Positions 1 through 12,383 of a DNA stretch of 64,000 bases are shown here, in pieces. The stretch covers positions 30,283-94,282 of the forward strand of contig DKIG01000014.1 in NCBI GenBank assembly GCA_002454165.1, written 5' to 3'. The translations under genes were made by a program, and so were the position numbers. The notes beneath the pieces are model-generated. The model was not told the DNA's origin, ran no database searches, and saw only the letters and a program-made list of their open reading frames with translations. Each line of letters opens with the position of its first letter. Positions within the stretch are counted from its first letter, which is position 1. This stretch comes from Gammaproteobacteria bacterium UBA6724 (GTDB taxonomy: Bacteria > Pseudomonadota > Gammaproteobacteria > Pseudomonadales > Azotimanducaceae).

Positions 1-66
1 CCCCCCAGAAATAACAAAAGCAAGGCCGATGATCACGCTAGGAATGTTTTTATTGAAATGTTTCAT
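1..66 (-). CDS. start of an exported or membrane protein (cut by window edge)
   Basis: Only the first 22 codons are inside the window. They read MKHFNKNIPS followed by a hydrophobic stretch VIIGLAFVISGG, which looks like a signal peptide or first membrane helix. A good ribosome binding site (GGGGAG, about 5 bases before the ATG) supports the start. It lies downstream of rpoC on the same strand, where many gammaproteobacteria have rpsL; the visible residues are not S12. Family cannot be named from this fragment. Confidence 0.45.
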   Translation of the reverse strand, partial: MKHFNKNIPSVIIGLAFVISGG

Positions 67-258
67 GCTATCTCCCCAATACTACAAATGTTATTAGAAA
101 AACCATTGGCTCATTCTTCTCTCTGTCAAAAGCCTCTATCAAAAACCACTATCAAGACCCCTGAATTGAACCATACCAAAATACGACGACGGATTGTCGC
201 CTATATTTTCGTATATGTCCACCATATTTTACCCCCTAGCCCCGCTACCTTGCCGCTA

Positions 259-3200
259 TCAAACATCAGTGGCACTAAAAGCTTCGCTCAGCGCCTGATC
301 TACCTCGCTCGGGCTAACGGTCGTACTCTCCTTGGCAGATTCTTTTTTGCGACGACGATCTTCGTGGTATTTGAGTCCAGTGCCTGCAGGTATCAGGCGA
401 CCGACGATTACATTTTCCTTCAGACCTCGAAGATAGTCGCGTTTGCCGGTCACGGCGGCTTCAGTCAGGACTTTTGTTGTTTCCTGAAATGATGCTGCCG
501 AGATGAAGGATTCCGTCGCCAGCGCTGCCTTGGTGATGCCGAGCAGGACTCTTGCACCCTTTATTGTGGCTTTACCCTCCGCTTCAAGCCGATCATTCTC
601 TGCAAGGAACTGGCTATACTCAATCTGCTCTCCCCTGATTAGGCTGGAATCGCCCGGCTCTTTAACTTCAATCTTTCTGAGCATCTGTCGCACAATCACT
701 TCAATGTGCTTGTCATTGGTACTAACGCCCTGCAAACGATAAACATCCTGGACCTGTTTGATAATGTAATGGGCAAATGCTTCCACGCCCTTCAGTCTGA
801 GTAGATCCTGGGGGGCTTCGGGACCATCTGATATCACTTCACCCTTCTCAACCTGCTCACCTTCTAACACCGTCATGTATCGCGATTTGGGGATCAGTGC
901 TTCATAATGCTCAGTACCATCTTGAATCTCTCCTGCATCATTCGTTGGAGTGATCACAAGCCGTCGCTTGCTTTTAGTTTCCTCGCCGAAACTGACCAAG
1001 CCGCTGATTTCCGCAAGTATCGCCGCATCCTTCGGCTTCCTCGCCTCAAAGAGTTCATTCACCCGCGGCAAACCACCGGTAATATCCTCCGTTTTTGACC
1101 TTCTTTCCCGTGGAATCCGGGCGATGATATCGCCAGCTGCAATCAATTTATCTCCCTCAACACTCAGAATAACATTTGCCTCAAGAGGGTAGCCCATCTC
1201 TTTATCGGTACCCGACCGCATGATCGGCTTGCCTTTATTATCCCGCATCCGAACAACGGGACTTGCCAATGTCATGCCATCCGATACCGTATCACCCTTC
1301 TTAACATGATCACCCTCGCAGACCCCTACGTGCCGTGTTTTGTGGATAGCGATTTTTTCCGGCGACCCGGATTTCGGCGTGATCACCAGCAAAATTTTAT
1401 CTCCCGTTCCAGCGACGAAACTAGCCACGCCGCTGAGCTTCGCCACATGCTTCACTTGCACCTCTTTTAGATTTTTATTTTCTATTGCCAACTTCTTCTT
1501 CGTTTCTTGCAGGTCTTTTTCCGCTTCTTTCACTTTTTCCACTTTATCAGTCGCCGCTTTCACCTTTTTGCCTGCCTCTTTGACCCTTTTCTCTGCCTCC
1601 TTCACCCATTTATCTGCCTCCATCACTTTACTTTCAGGTGCGGGGGGGCGGTCTTTGGAATCAATGATTGAGATTGTACCCACTCTGGTTTTATCATCTA
1701 TTTGACGGCGGTAGGTGTAGTTTTCCACCATATCTTCAAAAGCAACCCTACCCTGGTGTTCCGACACTATCGGATGGGCATGGGGGTCCCAGGTGGCGAC
1801 TATGTCACCCGCCTCAACAGCGTCTCCGTCACCCTTCGTCAACACTGCACCATAGGGCAACTTGTACCTTTCTCGCTCTCGTCCCGTGGCATCTTCCGCC
1901 ACGACAATTTCACCCGATCTGGATACCGCTACCAATTCACCCGTGGTTTTGGTAATCGTCTCAAGATTATGTAACCTCAGCAGACCCGAGTGTTTTACCT
2001 GAACATTGTCAATGATTGTTCTTAATCCCGTCCCACCCATGTGGAAGGTCTGCAGGGTGAGTTGGGTACCAGGCTCGCCTATAGACTGGGCAGCAATCAC
2101 GCCAATCGCCTCGCCAATGTTGACCAGATGCCCACGACCCAGGTCCCGACCATAACAATGACGGCAGATTCCATATCGGGTTTCACAGGTAATGGGGCTA
2201 CGCACCCTGATTTCGTTAATGCCGGAAAACTCAATCACTTCAACTAATTGTTCGTCAAGCATTGTCCCACGTGCCGCTAGCAACTCCTTGCCATCTGAAC
2301 CGAAAAGATCCTCGGCAACAACACGTCCAAGAAACCTATCTCCCAATACTGACCCCCCATCACCACCTTCAATGACCACAGTCATCAGCATGCCCTTCTC
2401 CGTGCCGCAATCATGCTCGGTAATCACCAGGTCCTGGGCGACATCAACCAACCGCCTTGTCATGTACCCGGCACTGGCAGTTTTCAGTGCTGTATCAGTC
2501 AACCCTTTGCGCCCGCCATAAGTTGAGATGAAATATTCCATCACCGAAAGCCCTTCCCGGAAGTTAGCGGTAATGGGTGTTTCGATGATGTCACCACCCG
2601 GCTTGGTCATCAGTCCGCGCATACCTGATAACTGGCGAATCTGTGCCGGTGAACCCCTGGCACCAGAATCCGAGTAGATCCAGATGCTGTTAAATGAGGC
2701 TTGCTCTTCCGCTTCGCCCTCTCTGTTGACGACACTTTCCTTGCCTAATGTGTCCATCACGGCAGCACTAACCAGCTCGTTAGCGCGCATCCAGATATCA
2801 ATCACCTTGTTATATTTTTCATCATGGGTCACAAGACCTGAGTCAAACTGGGCTCTGATGACTTCGATTTTGTCTTCCGCTGCATCAATAATTGCCGATT
2901 TCTCTGCGGGGATGACAAAATCTTCCACACCAATTGACGCACCTGATCTTGTGGAATATTCGTAACCCATGTACATCAACTGGTCGGCAAAGACTACCGT
3001 TTCTTTCAAGCCGACCAACCTATAGCAGAGATTCATCAGGTGCGATATTTCTCTGGCATCCATGGTCTTATTGATATGCCCGAAGGGAATACCATCTGGC
3101 ACTATCTCATAGAGCAATGCCCGACCTGGGGTGGTTTCCTGGCGCCCGGTCTGTTCTTCCCATTCACCTTTTTCGTTTTTGAGCCGCTCCGTCACCCGGA

Positions 3201-4848
3201 CTGTGATCCTGGCTTGAAGACCAATCTGTTTTGAATGATAGGCGCGGGAAACCTCCGCAACATTAGAGAACTTCATGCCTTCGCCCTTGTCGTTGATCCG
3301 CTCTCTGGTCATCCAATAGATGCCAAGCACCACATCCTGGGACGGGACAATTATCGGCTTACCATTCGCGGGTAAGAGCACATTGTTGGTGGACATCATC
3401 AGTGCCCTGGCTTCAAGCTGCGCTTCCAGGGTCAGGGGTACATGCACGGCCATCTGGTCGCCATCAAAATCCGCGTTGAAAGCAGCGCACACCAGGGGGT
3501 GCAGTTGGATCGCCTTGCCCTCAATCAGTACCGGTTCAAATGCCTGAATACCCAGCCGATGCAGGGTCGGCGCCCGATTGAGAAGCACCGGATGCTCGCG
3601 AATCACATCATCCAGGATGTCCCAGACTTCAGGGGGTTCGCGTTCAACCATCTTTTTTGCTGCTTTGATCGTGGTTGCCAAGCCACGGCTTTCTAACTTG
3701 CCGAAAATAAACGGCTTAAATAACTCCAGTGCCATTTTCTTGGGTAGCCCACACTGATGAAGCCTGAGTGTTGGGCCTACCACTATCACCGACCGGCCCG
3801 AGTAATCCACCCGCTTGCCCAGGAGATTCTGTCTGAATCTGCCCTGTTTGCCCTTAATCATATCGGCGAGGGATTTCAGGGGGCGCTTGTTGCTACCTGT
3901 GATCGCCCTGCCTCGGCGGCCATTATCAAGTAACGCATCAACTGCCTCTTGCAACATGCGTTTTTCATTGCGGACAATAATATCTGGCGCGCTCAGATCA
4001 AGCAGTCGTCTCAATCGGTTATTTCGATTGATGACCCGGCGATAAAGGTCATTCAGATCGGAAGTCGCAAATCTTCCACCCTCCAGAGGTACCAGGGGTC
4101 TCAGGTCAGGTGGTAGCACTGGCAGGACATTCAGAATCATCCATTCAGGTTTATTACCTGAGTTGTGGAATGCCTCCATCAGTTTCAGTCGCTTGGTAAG
4201 TTTCTTGATTTTGGTCTCGGAACTGGTGCGCTGAAGATCTTCCCTGATGCTGACTATCTCTTCCTTGAGATCCATGTCTTCCAGCAATTCCCGTACTGCT
4301 TCGGCACCCATCTTGGCTTCAAATTCATCGCCATATACTTCAAGCGCTTCGTGATATTCGTCATCCGTCAGGAGGCTATATTTGTCTAGCTCTGTGAGTC
4401 CCGGATCAGTCACCATAAAGGACTCAAAGTACAAAACACGCTCAATGTCCCGGAGCGTTCTGTCCATCAAGAGCCCGATACGCGACGGCAGTGACTTCAG
4501 AAACCAGATATGTGCCACCGGGCTTGCCAGTTCAATGTGCGCCATTCGCTCACGGCGTACCCTCGCAAGCGCAACTTCAACACCGCATTTTTCACACACC
4601 ACGCCGCGATGCTTTAGGCGTTTATATTTGCCACACAGACATTCATAGTCCTTGGTGGGACCAAAAATCTTGGCGCAAAAGAGGCCATCTCTCTCTGGCT
4701 TAAAAGTCCTATAGTTAATCGTCTCGGGCTTCTTAACCTCGCCATAAGACCAACTGCGAATCGTCTCGGGCGAGGCTAGCCCAATACGAAGTGAATCAAA
4801 TTCTTCAGACTGTCCTTGCGCTTTCAGTATATTGAGCAAATTTCTCAA
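259..4848 (-). CDS. rpoC: DNA-directed RNA polymerase subunit beta'
   Basis: Largest catalytic subunit of RNA polymerase. The N-terminal zinc site is intact (Cys70, 72, 85, 88), the Mg-binding NADFDGD motif gives Asp460, 462 and 464, and the [10 protein letters not shown] zinc-2 motif is present; numbering up to the active site matches E. coli. The protein is 1529 residues against about 1407 in E. coli. Much of the excess is a Lys/Glu-rich, probably coiled-coil block at about residues 1070-1135, inside the lineage-specific insertion that precedes the conserved RIPRER...DITGGLPRV segment. It is the last gene of the rplKAJL-rpoBC run, 61 bp after rpoB. ATG start matches the family N-terminus (MRNLLNILK). 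Confidence 0.98.
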   Translation of the reverse strand: MRNLLNILKAQGQSEEFDSLRIGLASPETIRSWSYGEVKKPETINYRTFKPERDGLFCAKIFGPTKDYECLCGKYKRLKHRGVVCEKCGVEVALARVRRERMAHIELASPVAHIWFLKSLPSRIGLLMDRTLRDIERVLYFESFMVTDPGLTELDKYSLLTDDEYHEALEVYGDEFEAKMGAEAVRELLEDMDLKEEIVSIREDLQRTSSETKIKKLTKRLKLMEAFHNSGNKPEWMILNVLPVLPPDLRPLVPLEGGRFATSDLNDLYRRVINRNNRLRRLLDLSAPDIIVRNEKRMLQEAVDALLDNGRRGRAITGSNKRPLKSLADMIKGKQGRFRQNLLGKRVDYSGRSVIVVGPTLRLHQCGLPKKMALELFKPFIFGKLESRGLATTIKAAKKMVEREPPEVWDILDDVIREHPVLLNRAPTLHRLGIQAFEPVLIEGKAIQLHPLVCAAFNADFDGDQMAVHVPLTLEAQLEARALMMSTNNVLLPANGKPIIVPSQDVVLGIYWMTRERINDKGEGMKFSNVAEVSRAYHSKQIGLQARITVRVTERLKNEKGEWEEQTGRQETTPGRALLYEIVPDGIPFGHINKTMDAREISHLMNLCYRLVGLKETVVFADQLMYMGYEYSTRSGASIGVEDFVIPAEKSAIIDAAEDKIEVIRAQFDSGLVTHDEKYNKVIDIWMRANELVSAAVMDTLGKESVVNREGEAEEQASFNSIWIYSDSGARGSPAQIRQLSGMRGLMTKPGGDIIETPITANFREGLSVMEYFISTYGGRKGLTDTALKTASAGYMTRRLVDVAQDLVITEHDCGTEKGMLMTVVIEGGDGGSVLGDRFLGRVVAEDLFGSDGKELLAARGTMLDEQLVEVIEFSGINEIRVRSPITCETRYGICRHCYGRDLGRGHLVNIGEAIGVIAAQSIGEPGTQLTLQTFHMGGTGLRTIIDNVQVKHSGLLRLHNLETITKTTGELVAVSRSGEIVVAEDATGRERERYKLPYGAVLTKGDGDAVEAGDIVATWDPHAHPIVSEHQGRVAFEDMVENYTYRRQIDDKTRVGTISIIDSKDRPPAPESKVMEADKWVKEAEKRVKEAGKKVKAATDKVEKVKEAEKDLQETKKKLAIENKNLKEVQVKHVAKLSGVASFVAGTGDKILLVITPKSGSPEKIAIHKTRHVGVCEGDHVKKGDTVSDGMTLASPVVRMRDNKGKPIMRSGTDKEMGYPLEANVILSVEGDKLIAAGDIIARIPRERRSKTEDITGGLPRVNELFEARKPKDAAILAEISGLVSFGEETKSKRRLVITPTNDAGEIQDGTEHYEALIPKSRYMTVLEGEQVEKGEVISDGPEAPQDLLRLKGVEAFAHYIIKQVQDVYRLQGVSTNDKHIEVIVRQMLRKIEVKEPGDSSLIRGEQIEYSQFLAENDRLEAEGKATIKGARVLLGITKAALATESFISAASFQETTKVLTEAAVTGKRDYLRGLKENVIVGRLIPAGTGLKYHEDRRRKKESAKESTTVSPSEVDQALSEAFSATDV

Positions 4849-4909
4849 GGCATTCCTCCATATTCAGGACACAATAGGTCTTTCGGTTTGACAATATTCA
4901 CGGACGAGG

Positions 4910-7900
4910 TCAATCGTCTTCTTCCAGAGCAATATCAATACCTAGGGATCTGATTTCCTTCACCAGTACATTGAATGACTCAGGCATACCCGGCTCCATG
5001 CGATAGTCCGCGTCCACGATGTTTTTATACATCCTGGTACGACCATGAAGATCATCAGACTTCACCGTTAGCATTTCCTGGAGGGTGTAGGCGGCACCAT
5101 AGGCCTCAAGTGCCCAGACTTCCATTTCACCAAATCGCTGCCCGCCAAACTGCGCCTTACCACCGAGTGGTTGCTGGGTGACCAGTGAGTAAGAACCCGT
5201 TGAACGGGCATGCATCTTGTCGTCAACCAGGTGATTAAGTTTCAGTATATACATGTAACCCACGGTCACAGGCCTATCAAAGGCATCGCCCGTGCAACCG
5301 TCGTACAATACACATTGCCCGCTTGTTGGCAGGTCTGCCAATTTCAGCATGGCAACGATTTCTTCTTCGTTCGCCCCGTCAAACACACCGGTTGCCATAG
5401 GCACACCACTGCGGAGGTTGGTCGCCATCTCCAGCAATTCCGAATCTTTGAATTTGACCAGGTCTTCCTTGCGACCACCGCTTTTGTTGTAAACCTTCTC
5501 TAGAAAGCGCCGTATTTCAATCACCTTGCGCTGTCTATCAAGCATCTTCCCTATCTTGACACCCAGCCCCTGGGCAGCCCAGCCGAGGTGCGTCTCCAGA
5601 ATCTGCCCGACATTCATACGTTTGGGGATACCTAGCGGGTTTAACACTATGTCAATGGGTTCGCCATTGTCATCAAAGGGCATATCTTCAACCGGTTTAA
5701 TCACCGAGATAACACCCTTGTTGCCGTGTCTTCCTGCTATCTTGTCGCCGGGTTGAATGTGTCGTTTAACGGCGAGATAGACCTTCACAACCTTCAGGAC
5801 CCCGGGCGCCAGGTCATCACCACTCTTTATTTTGTCTGCTTGCTCCTTGAATCGCTGCTCAAGATCTTCGTTGTATTTTTTCAATTGTTGCCTGACTTGC
5901 TTCAACAATGCATTCGGCTTGTTTTCCTTGAACCGCAGTTTGAGGCGCTCATCAAGACTAATACTCGCCAGAAAAGCCTTGGTAACCACATTGCCCTTTC
6001 CAAGGGTGCCATCCTCCTCCCTAGGCGCTTTGATTAGTTTTTCCCCGACCACTGATGCATCCAGGCGTTCAATGATTGCTGTCTCAAGGATGCGATACTC
6101 TTCATCAATGTTCTTGCGCTCTTCAACCAGCGCCTGCTCCTCGTTAGCCTTTGCTCTCTCGTCTTTCTCGATACCATCCCGAGTGAATATATGAACATCA
6201 ATGACGGTACCCTTGTAACTACTCGGTACCCGGAGCGAGGTGTCCTTCACATCTGACGCCTTCTCTCCAAAGATTGCTCGTAGCAATTTCTCTTCCGGGG
6301 TGAGTTGGGTTTCACCTTTTGGCGTCACCTTGCCGACAAGAATGTCACCCGCATCTACCTCAGCGCCGATATAAACAATCCCGGATTCATCCAATTTCAA
6401 CAAGGCACCCTCGCTCACATTGGGGATGTCGGAGGTAATTTCTTCTGAACCCAGTTTGGTGTCCCTGGCGGTACAGACCAGTTCCTGGATATGGATGCTG
6501 GTGAATCTGTCTTCCTTGACAAGATTTTCTGAAACCAGGATTGAGTCTTCATAGTTGTAACCCTTCCAGGTCATAATGGCGACCCGGATGTTCTGACCAA
6601 GCGCCAGTTCGCCAGTATCAACGGAGGGTCCATCAGCCAGGATATCCTGCCGCGCAACACGGTCCCCCTGTTTCACGAGGGGCTTCTGGTTGATGCAGGT
6701 ATTCTGATTTGACCGGGTGTATTTGGTCAGATTATAGATATCCACGCCTGCTTCACCGCTTGCGGTTTCCGTCCTGTTGACCCGGACAACGATGCGCCCG
6801 GCATCCACTGTCTCAACAAGGCCGCCGCGCTTGGCAGTCACGCAAACACCTGAATCCCTGGCAAGGATGCGTTCCATGCCAGTACCGACCAGAGGCTTCT
6901 CGGCGCGCAGTATTGGCACTGCCTGCCGCTGCATATTGGCACCCATCAGTGCGCGGTTCGCATCATCATGCTCAAGAAAGGGAATCAGCGCAGCTGCCAC
7001 GGACACAACCTGCTGTGGTGAGACATCCATAAAGTTCACCATCTGACGCGGCATCTTGGTAAATTCATCCTTATGCCGAACCTCAACAAGTTCATCACTC
7101 AGCCGTCCACTGGGGGTCACGGCTGTACTTGCCTGGGCAATGACATACTTACCTTCTTCTATGGCGGACAAATACTCAATGTCATTCGTGACCTTGCCCT
7201 TGACTACCCGCCTGTAGGGACTTTCCAAAAATCCATATTCGTTAGTCCTGGCATGGGTTGCCAGTGAACTGATCAAGCCTATGTTGGAGCCTTCAGGCGT
7301 TTCAATTGGACAGACCCGACCATAGTGGGTGGGGTGCACATTACGCACATCAAAACCAGCTCTTTCCCTGGTCAAACCACCAGGACCCAGGGCAGAAACC
7401 CGGCGCTTGTGCGTCACTTCCGATAGTGGATTTTCCTGATCCATGAACTGCGACAGTTGCGCAGAACCGAAAAATTCTTTTACAGCGGCGGCAATCGGCT
7501 TAGCGTTAATCAGGTCTTGGGGCATCAATTCATCTGCTTCCGCCATACTCAATTTTTCCTTAACGGCTCTCTCAACCCTGATAAGCCCCAGACGGAAGGC
7601 ATTCTCTGCCATTTCGCCCACTGATCTTACCCGCCTGTTACCCAGATGATCTATGTCATCAGCAGTTTCTGCGCCGTTTCTGATTTTGATTAGGCATTTC
7701 ATCACATCAATAATGTCATCCTTGGATAGCGTACTCTCTCCGGACCCATCTCCCCGACCTAGACGAAGGTCAAACTTCATTCTCCCTACGACCGAGAGAT
7801 CGTAACGATCAGTAGAGAAGAACAGGTTTTTGAAGAGATTCTCGGCAGATTCTTTAGTCGGCGGTTCACCGGGGCGCATCATGCGATAAATTTCCACAAG

Positions 7901-9001
7901 CGCTTCAAGACTGTTCCGGGTGGCGTCTATCTTCAGAGTGTCAGAGACGAAGGGACCACAATCCACTTCATTGGTATAAATCGTCCTGAAACTGGCTATG
8001 CCTATCTCCTTTATCTTGTCGAGTATTACCTCATCAATTGCTGTATTACAGGGAACCAGTATCTCGCCAGTTTCCGGGGCAACTAAATCATCCATCAGAA
8101 CATGGCCGCACACATATTCGGCAGGACATTCCAGTCTCTTGATACCGGCACTTTTCATCTCCCGGATATGACGCGGCGTGATCCTGCTGTTTTCCTCTAC
8201 GATGACCTTGCCCTGCCTATCCTTAATATCAAACTCTATGGTTTCTCCCCGGAGACGCTCTGCCTCAGTGATTTTAAGAGAATAATGATCCTTGCGAACC
8301 CTGAAGGTGTCACTCTCAAAGAACTTTTCCAGAATCTCACTGGTGGTGTAGTTCAGCGCTTTGAGTAGCACTGTCGCGGGTAACTTCTTTTTACGGTCAA
8401 TCCGAACAAAGAGGCAATCTTTCTGATCAAATTCAAAATCCAACCAGGAACCACGCATTGGAATCACCCTGGCGGTATAGAGCAACTTGTCACCCGCTGT
8501 TTTACCCTTGTCATCGTCAAAGAAGACGCCTGGCGAACGGTGCAATTGGGATACAATAACCCGCTCTATACCATTGACGATGAAAGTGCCGTTATCGGTC
8601 ATCAGCGGAATCTCACCCATATAGACTTCCTGCTCCCTAACTTCCTTGACGGTCTTGTTTGACGACTCCTTGTCGTAGATGATCAACTGCATATTGACTC
8701 TAAGTGGTGCCGCATAGGTGACACCTCGCAATTGACTTTCTTTTACATTAAATAGGGGCCTGCCTAAGTAGTAATTGACATATTTAAGAGACGCATTCTT
8801 TGAATAACTAACAATCGGGAAAACAGATTGAAACGCCTGATGCAAGCCCTTGTTGATTCTCTTTTCTGGCGCGGTATCTTCCTGCGCAAACACCTTGTAG
8901 GACTCCAGTTGTATAGCAAGCAGATGCGGGATATCCATAACCCTTTCCAACTTGCCAAAATCTTTCCTTATTCGTTTTTTTTCAGTAAATGAATAGGCCA
9001 T
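4910..9001 (-). CDS. rpoB: DNA-directed RNA polymerase subunit beta
   Basis: Second catalytic subunit of RNA polymerase, 1363 residues (E. coli 1342). It starts [17 protein letters not shown] as in other gammaproteobacteria, with GGAGG about 6 bases upstream. The rifampicin pocket reads [15 protein letters not shown]...[13 protein letters not shown], so the Asp516, His526 and Ser531 equivalents are the sensitive-type residues; E. coli Asn518 is Glu here. The C-terminal [14 protein letters not shown] and [12 protein letters not shown] blocks are intact. A 98-bp gap separates it from rplL and 61 bp from rpoC; all are co-directional and presumably one transcript. Confidence 0.98.
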   Translation of the reverse strand: MAYSFTEKKRIRKDFGKLERVMDIPHLLAIQLESYKVFAQEDTAPEKRINKGLHQAFQSVFPIVSYSKNASLKYVNYYLGRPLFNVKESQLRGVTYAAPLRVNMQLIIYDKESSNKTVKEVREQEVYMGEIPLMTDNGTFIVNGIERVIVSQLHRSPGVFFDDDKGKTAGDKLLYTARVIPMRGSWLDFEFDQKDCLFVRIDRKKKLPATVLLKALNYTTSEILEKFFESDTFRVRKDHYSLKITEAERLRGETIEFDIKDRQGKVIVEENSRITPRHIREMKSAGIKRLECPAEYVCGHVLMDDLVAPETGEILVPCNTAIDEVILDKIKEIGIASFRTIYTNEVDCGPFVSDTLKIDATRNSLEALVEIYRMMRPGEPPTKESAENLFKNLFFSTDRYDLSVVGRMKFDLRLGRGDGSGESTLSKDDIIDVMKCLIKIRNGAETADDIDHLGNRRVRSVGEMAENAFRLGLIRVERAVKEKLSMAEADELMPQDLINAKPIAAAVKEFFGSAQLSQFMDQENPLSEVTHKRRVSALGPGGLTRERAGFDVRNVHPTHYGRVCPIETPEGSNIGLISSLATHARTNEYGFLESPYRRVVKGKVTNDIEYLSAIEEGKYVIAQASTAVTPSGRLSDELVEVRHKDEFTKMPRQMVNFMDVSPQQVVSVAAALIPFLEHDDANRALMGANMQRQAVPILRAEKPLVGTGMERILARDSGVCVTAKRGGLVETVDAGRIVVRVNRTETASGEAGVDIYNLTKYTRSNQNTCINQKPLVKQGDRVARQDILADGPSVDTGELALGQNIRVAIMTWKGYNYEDSILVSENLVKEDRFTSIHIQELVCTARDTKLGSEEITSDIPNVSEGALLKLDESGIVYIGAEVDAGDILVGKVTPKGETQLTPEEKLLRAIFGEKASDVKDTSLRVPSSYKGTVIDVHIFTRDGIEKDERAKANEEQALVEERKNIDEEYRILETAIIERLDASVVGEKLIKAPREEDGTLGKGNVVTKAFLASISLDERLKLRFKENKPNALLKQVRQQLKKYNEDLEQRFKEQADKIKSGDDLAPGVLKVVKVYLAVKRHIQPGDKIAGRHGNKGVISVIKPVEDMPFDDNGEPIDIVLNPLGIPKRMNVGQILETHLGWAAQGLGVKIGKMLDRQRKVIEIRRFLEKVYNKSGGRKEDLVKFKDSELLEMATNLRSGVPMATGVFDGANEEEIVAMLKLADLPTSGQCVLYDGCTGDAFDRPVTVGYMYILKLNHLVDDKMHARSTGSYSLVTQQPLGGKAQFGGQRFGEMEVWALEAYGAAYTLQEMLTVKSDDLHGRTRMYKNIVDADYRMEPGMPESFNVLVKEIRSLGIDIALEEDD

Positions 9002-9099
9002 TCAAGCCTCCAGGCTGGTCAATAGACAGGCACAAACATAGTGGGACCAACGACATTACATCGTCGGGCTTTCTTCCTTCCCGGTATCAGAGACAAGGG

Positions 9100-9489
9100 T
9101 TACTTGAGTTCTACGGATGCGCCCGCTTCCTCAAATTGCTGCTTGAATTTTTCAGCATCTTCCTTGCTCAAACCTTCTTTCACAGTGGAAGGTGCTTCGT
9201 CCACTAGCGCTTTGGCTTCCTTCAAGCCAAGCCCAGTGACAACACGAACCACCTTGATGGCGGCGACCTTCTTCTCACCTGCGGAAGTAATAACAAGTTC
9301 AAACTCAGTCTGCTCTTCTGCAGCAGCACTGGGTTCACCCGCGACAGCACTCCCTGCTGCTGGCGCCGGTGCGACCGCAACGGCGGCTGAGACGCCGAAT
9401 TTTTCTTCCATTGCTGCAACGAGGCCAACAACGTCCATCACGCTCATCTCGGCAATCGCGTTCAAGATTTCATCTTTAGATAATGACAT
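9100..9489 (-). CDS. rplL: 50S ribosomal protein L7/L12
   Basis: Stalk protein that recruits translational GTPases; it binds L10 as dimers. The 129-residue chain has the N-terminal dimerisation helices (residues 1-35), an Ala/Pro/Glu-rich hinge (about 38-60) and the C-terminal factor-binding domain with [11 protein letters not shown] and [15 protein letters not shown]. Length is slightly above the usual 120-125, because of a longer hinge. It is 33 bp after rplJ, in the normal order rplJ-rplL-rpoB. Confidence 0.98.
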   Translation of the reverse strand: MSLSKDEILNAIAEMSVMDVVGLVAAMEEKFGVSAAVAVAPAPAAGSAVAGEPSAAAEEQTEFELVITSAGEKKVAAIKVVRVVTGLGLKEAKALVDEAPSTVKEGLSKEDAEKFKQQFEEAGASVELK

Positions 9490-9522
9490 AGGTCCAGTCT
9501 CCGGTTAGTAGTCAATGTAATA

Positions 9523-10056
9523 TCAGGTTGATTCCTGCTGCTTCTGATCTCTCACGGCAGCTACCACTCTCGTGATTTTACCCGGCAGCTCCTGCAGCCT
9601 TCTTGCCAGGGTGGTAACAGGAGCGAGCATGACAGCCATCAGGGTTGACAGAGCTTCATCCTGCGTCGGAAGTTTTGCCAACAGATCTATTTGATCCGCT
9701 GGTAGCAAATCTCCGTCAATGCTCAAAGCCTTAATTTGAAACGCCTTGTTTTCCTTAGCAAAACGTTGAAAAACCCTAGCGCCAGCACCAGGCTCTTCCA
9801 GCGAAAATGCGAGGATATTCGGACCAGACAGTACCGCATTCATACACGCAAGGTCGGTGCCCTCAAAGGCTCTTTTTGCTAGCCTATTCCGAATCACCCG
9901 GACTTGGACCCCGGCGGCACGCGCCTGCTTTCTGAGCAGCGTCATGTCACCAACAGAAACCCCTCGGTAATCTGCCATGACAGCCGACAGTGCCTGGTCT
10001 GCCGTTGCGTGCACATCGGCGACAATTGCCTGTTTTTCTTCAGTTCCTATTGGCAC
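9523..10056 (-). CDS. rplJ: 50S ribosomal protein L10
   Basis: Base of the ribosomal stalk; the N-terminal domain binds 23S rRNA and L11, the C-terminal helix binds L7/L12 dimers. The 177-residue protein has the family motif SAVMADYRGVSVGDMT near residues 24-40 and VIRNRLAKRA shortly after. The start is a GTG, with AAGGAG 8 bases upstream. In enteric bacteria L10 represses its own mRNA through the leader; here the leader is only 84 bp but contains a clean hairpin (10094-10115). Confidence 0.96.
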   Translation of the reverse strand: MPIGTEEKQAIVADVHATADQALSAVMADYRGVSVGDMTLLRKQARAAGVQVRVIRNRLAKRAFEGTDLACMNAVLSGPNILAFSLEEPGAGARVFQRFAKENKAFQIKALSIDGDLLPADQIDLLAKLPTQDEALSTLMAVMLAPVTTLARRLQELPGKITRVVAAVRDQKQQEST

Positions 10057-10093
10057 AGTATCTACTCCTTGGTCCTGCAGTCTTTGACGAGTT

Positions 10094-10115
10094 CTGATGG
10101 GATGAATGCCATCAG
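10094..10115 (-). promoter_or_regulatory. hairpin in the rplJ leader
   Basis: Between rplA and rplJ the RNA can fold a perfect 7-bp stem, CTGATGG / CCATCAG, with an 8-base loop, ending 37 bases before the rplJ start codon. The position fits the L10 leader, where L10-L12 binds to control translation in E. coli and others. I see the stem; a role as the L10 site is inferred from position only, and the conserved bulge/kink-turn was not established. Confidence 0.4.
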
Positions 10116-10140
10116 CAGCCGCAAAGATTTATTTAATCTG

Positions 10141-10836
10141 TCAAATATCCAATGACGATTGATCAATCGGGATGCCCGCTCCCATGGTGGTCGAGATCAC
10201 GACCTTTTTAATATAAGTGCCCTTTGCCGAGGCAGGTTTTATCTTCTTCAAATCATTGATCAGGGCTTCAACATTTTCCTTGATGTTGGAAGGCTCAAAA
10301 CCCACCTTGCCAATACCGCTATGTACGATGCCATTTTTATCAGTCCGATACCTGACTTGACCGGCCTTCGCGTTGTTAACGGCTTCACCAACATCCATGG
10401 TCACGGTGCCGAGTCGAGGGTTGGGCATTAATCCTCTTGGGCCCAGAATTTGTCCTAACTGACCAACGATTCGCATGGTGTCTGGCGTTGCAATCACCAG
10501 ATCAAAATCCAGCTTCCCTGCCTTGACGGCGCCGGCAAGATCATCCATACCAACCACCTCAGCACCCGCAGCAACTGCCTCGTCTGCCTTGTCGCCCTGG
10601 GCAAAGACTGCTACGCGCACGTTTTTACCTGTCCCATGCGGCAGTACCGTTGCACCCCGCACGACCTGATCTGACTTTTTTGGGTCAACGCCCAGATTGA
10701 TACTGATATCAATGGATTCTTTGAATTTCACGGTGGACAGTTCATTGAGTAGTGAAACTGCCTCGTCTATCGGATAAAGCTTGCCAGATTCTATCTTTTC
10801 CTGATATGCCCGTGCTTTTTTTGTCAACCCTGCCAT
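10141..10836 (-). CDS. rplA: 50S ribosomal protein L1
   Basis: Primary rRNA-binding protein of the L1 stalk; in E. coli it also represses the rplKA mRNA. The 231-residue sequence has the family motifs [21 protein letters not shown] and [16 protein letters not shown]. Its ATG follows the rplK stop codon directly (TAAATG), so the two are translationally coupled. Confidence 0.98.
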   Translation of the reverse strand: MAGLTKKARAYQEKIESGKLYPIDEAVSLLNELSTVKFKESIDISINLGVDPKKSDQVVRGATVLPHGTGKNVRVAVFAQGDKADEAVAAGAEVVGMDDLAGAVKAGKLDFDLVIATPDTMRIVGQLGQILGPRGLMPNPRLGTVTMDVGEAVNNAKAGQVRYRTDKNGIVHSGIGKVGFEPSNIKENVEALINDLKKIKPASAKGTYIKKVVISTTMGAGIPIDQSSLDI

Positions 10837-11271
10837 TTACACAACACCCTCTGTCTCTATTCCGGCAGCCCTAGCACTACCGGCGATGGTTCGCACCGCC
10901 GCATCCATATCAGTTGCCGTCAAATCGGGCATCTTGGTGGTTGCTATTTCCTCAAGTTGGGCGCGGGTCACCCTACCTACCTTGTTGACATGAGGCTCGG
11001 CACTGCCTTTGGAAATAGCGGCTGCTTTCATCAACAGCACTGATGCGGGCGGGGTTTTCCTGATAAAAGTGAAACTCTTGTCGTTGTAAACAGTGATAAC
11101 CACCGGTATCGGTAGCCCCGATTCCAGCGCTTGTGTCTCGGCATTAAATGCCTTGCAGAACTGCATGATATTCAAACCATGCTGCCCCAGGGCAGGCCCC
11201 ACTGGTGGACTTGGATTTGCCTTGCCTGCGGGAACTTGCAACTTGATGTATGCCTCAATATCTTTGGCCAT
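10837..11271 (-). CDS. rplK: 50S ribosomal protein L11
   Basis: Binds the GTPase-associated centre of 23S rRNA. The 144-residue protein has the N-terminal motif [19 protein letters not shown] and the RNA-binding C-terminal domain ([15 protein letters not shown]...[12 protein letters not shown]). It is 31 bp after nusG and abuts rplA. Confidence 0.98.
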   Translation of the reverse strand: MAKDIEAYIKLQVPAGKANPSPPVGPALGQHGLNIMQFCKAFNAETQALESGLPIPVVITVYNDKSFTFIRKTPPASVLLMKAAAISKGSAEPHVNKVGRVTRAQLEEIATTKMPDLTATDMDAAVRTIAGSARAAGIETEGVV

Positions 11272-11302
11272 GGTAATTTTCCTCCGCTATGGGATGGCTG
11301 GT

Positions 11303-11836
11303 TTAGCCCTTCTCTACCTGGTCAAAATCCAGTTCAACCGGTGTTGACCGACCAAATATCATCACCGACACATGTAAGCGATTCTTCTCATAGTTGACTT
11401 CTTCCACAACGCCGTTGAAGTCATTGAAGGGGCCATCAACGACTCTGACCAATTCGCCCGCTTCATACACCGTTTTTGGTGTTGCATGCTCACTACCTGT
11501 CTCCACACGTTGCAGGATGGTGTTTACTTCATGGCTAGTGATGGCAGCAGGTTCATCCGCCTTGCCGCCCACGAATCTCATGACCCGTGGTGTCTCCTTG
11601 ACCAGATGCCAGGTATCATCGTCAAGTGCCATCTCAACCAATACATAGCCCGGGAAGAATTTTCGCTCGCTGCGGCGTTTCTTCCCCGCCTTCATTTCGA
11701 CCACTTCTTCGGTAGGAACAAGGACTTGCCCAAACTTCTCCGCGAACCCGGACAAATCTATACGTTCCTTCAGGGCGCGCATGACCTTCTTTTCATAGCC
11801 TGAATAGGCATGGACTACATACCAACGTTTATCCAC
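11303..11836 (-). CDS. nusG: transcription termination/antitermination protein NusG
   Basis: Transcription elongation factor that binds RNA polymerase, Rho and the ribosome (via S10). The 177-residue chain has the NGN domain from residue 1 ([16 protein letters not shown], with [14 protein letters not shown]) and a C-terminal KOW domain ([19 protein letters not shown]). Usual neighbours: secE upstream (120-bp gap) and rplK downstream. Confidence 0.98.
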   Translation of the reverse strand: MDKRWYVVHAYSGYEKKVMRALKERIDLSGFAEKFGQVLVPTEEVVEMKAGKKRRSERKFFPGYVLVEMALDDDTWHLVKETPRVMRFVGGKADEPAAITSHEVNTILQRVETGSEHATPKTVYEAGELVRVVDGPFNDFNGVVEEVNYEKNRLHVSVMIFGRSTPVELDFDQVEKG

Positions 11837-11901
11837 CCTGCACTCCCTTCCGACCGACGCCCTTTAACTGGTTCATGGCTCTTTACCATCTACACCCAAG
11901 C

Positions 11902-11941
11902 AACCGCTGATGGCTTTTTACACACAAAACCGCTGATGGCT
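11902..11941. repeat. 26-bp period direct repeat, nusG-secE gap
   Basis: The 14-base unit AACCGCTGATGGCT occurs at 11902 and again at 11928, with a similar spacer between, giving a 26-bp period over about 1.5 copies. It lies in the short gap upstream of nusG. One of the tandem-type repeats that recur in spacers of this window. Confidence 0.6.
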
Positions 11942-11956
11942 CCTATAAATAACGAA

Positions 11957-12325
11957 CTAGCCGATAACATTCTGGACACTCCAGCTGAGACCCGAATCAA
12001 GTGCCCAAAGAATTAACGCGACGAATATCACGACCAGGACAACTATCACCGTCGTTTGACTCGTTTCCTGAGGCGTGGGCCAAACTACCTTCCTAATCTC
12101 AACTCTTGCCTCACGCGCCAGAGACCAGACGGCAGCACCCTTCTCGGTCTGCAACATAATCGTAACCACAAGCCCGGCCATCGCCAGTCCTACCAGGGCG
12201 CGGTATATCGGTTCCACGACGGCGTAATAGGAATTGGCGTAGATACCCCCAGCGATAATCGCCAGTATGATGCTCCACTTGACGAGGTCCAGCCGATACT
12301 CTTGTGTTTCCGGTTTCGTGCTCAT
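11957..12325 (-). CDS. secE: preprotein translocase subunit SecE
   Basis: Inner-membrane subunit that clamps SecY in the protein-export channel. The 122-residue protein has three predicted membrane segments (about residues 14-32, 38-58 and 92-112), the gammaproteobacterial three-helix form, with the conserved EIRKVVWPTPQET motif before the last helix. Located between tRNA-Trp and nusG as usual. Confidence 0.95.
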   Translation of the reverse strand: MSTKPETQEYRLDLVKWSIILAIIAGGIYANSYYAVVEPIYRALVGLAMAGLVVTIMLQTEKGAAVWSLAREARVEIRKVVWPTPQETSQTTVIVVLVVIFVALILWALDSGLSWSVQNVIG

Positions 12326-12383
12326 CTATTCATTTGCCAGGTTCGTCCGCCAAGCTCAGTCTTCAAGTATGAAAAGGATTGAC

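Noticed and set aside
58..492. 144-codon plus-strand frame at the left edge
   Set aside because: Runs through the rpoC 3' end in antisense; no ribosome binding site or family features.
9041..9508. 155-codon plus-strand frame over rplL
   Set aside because: Antisense shadow of the Ala/Glu-rich L7/L12 gene, giving a Ser/Thr/Ala-rich nonsense protein.
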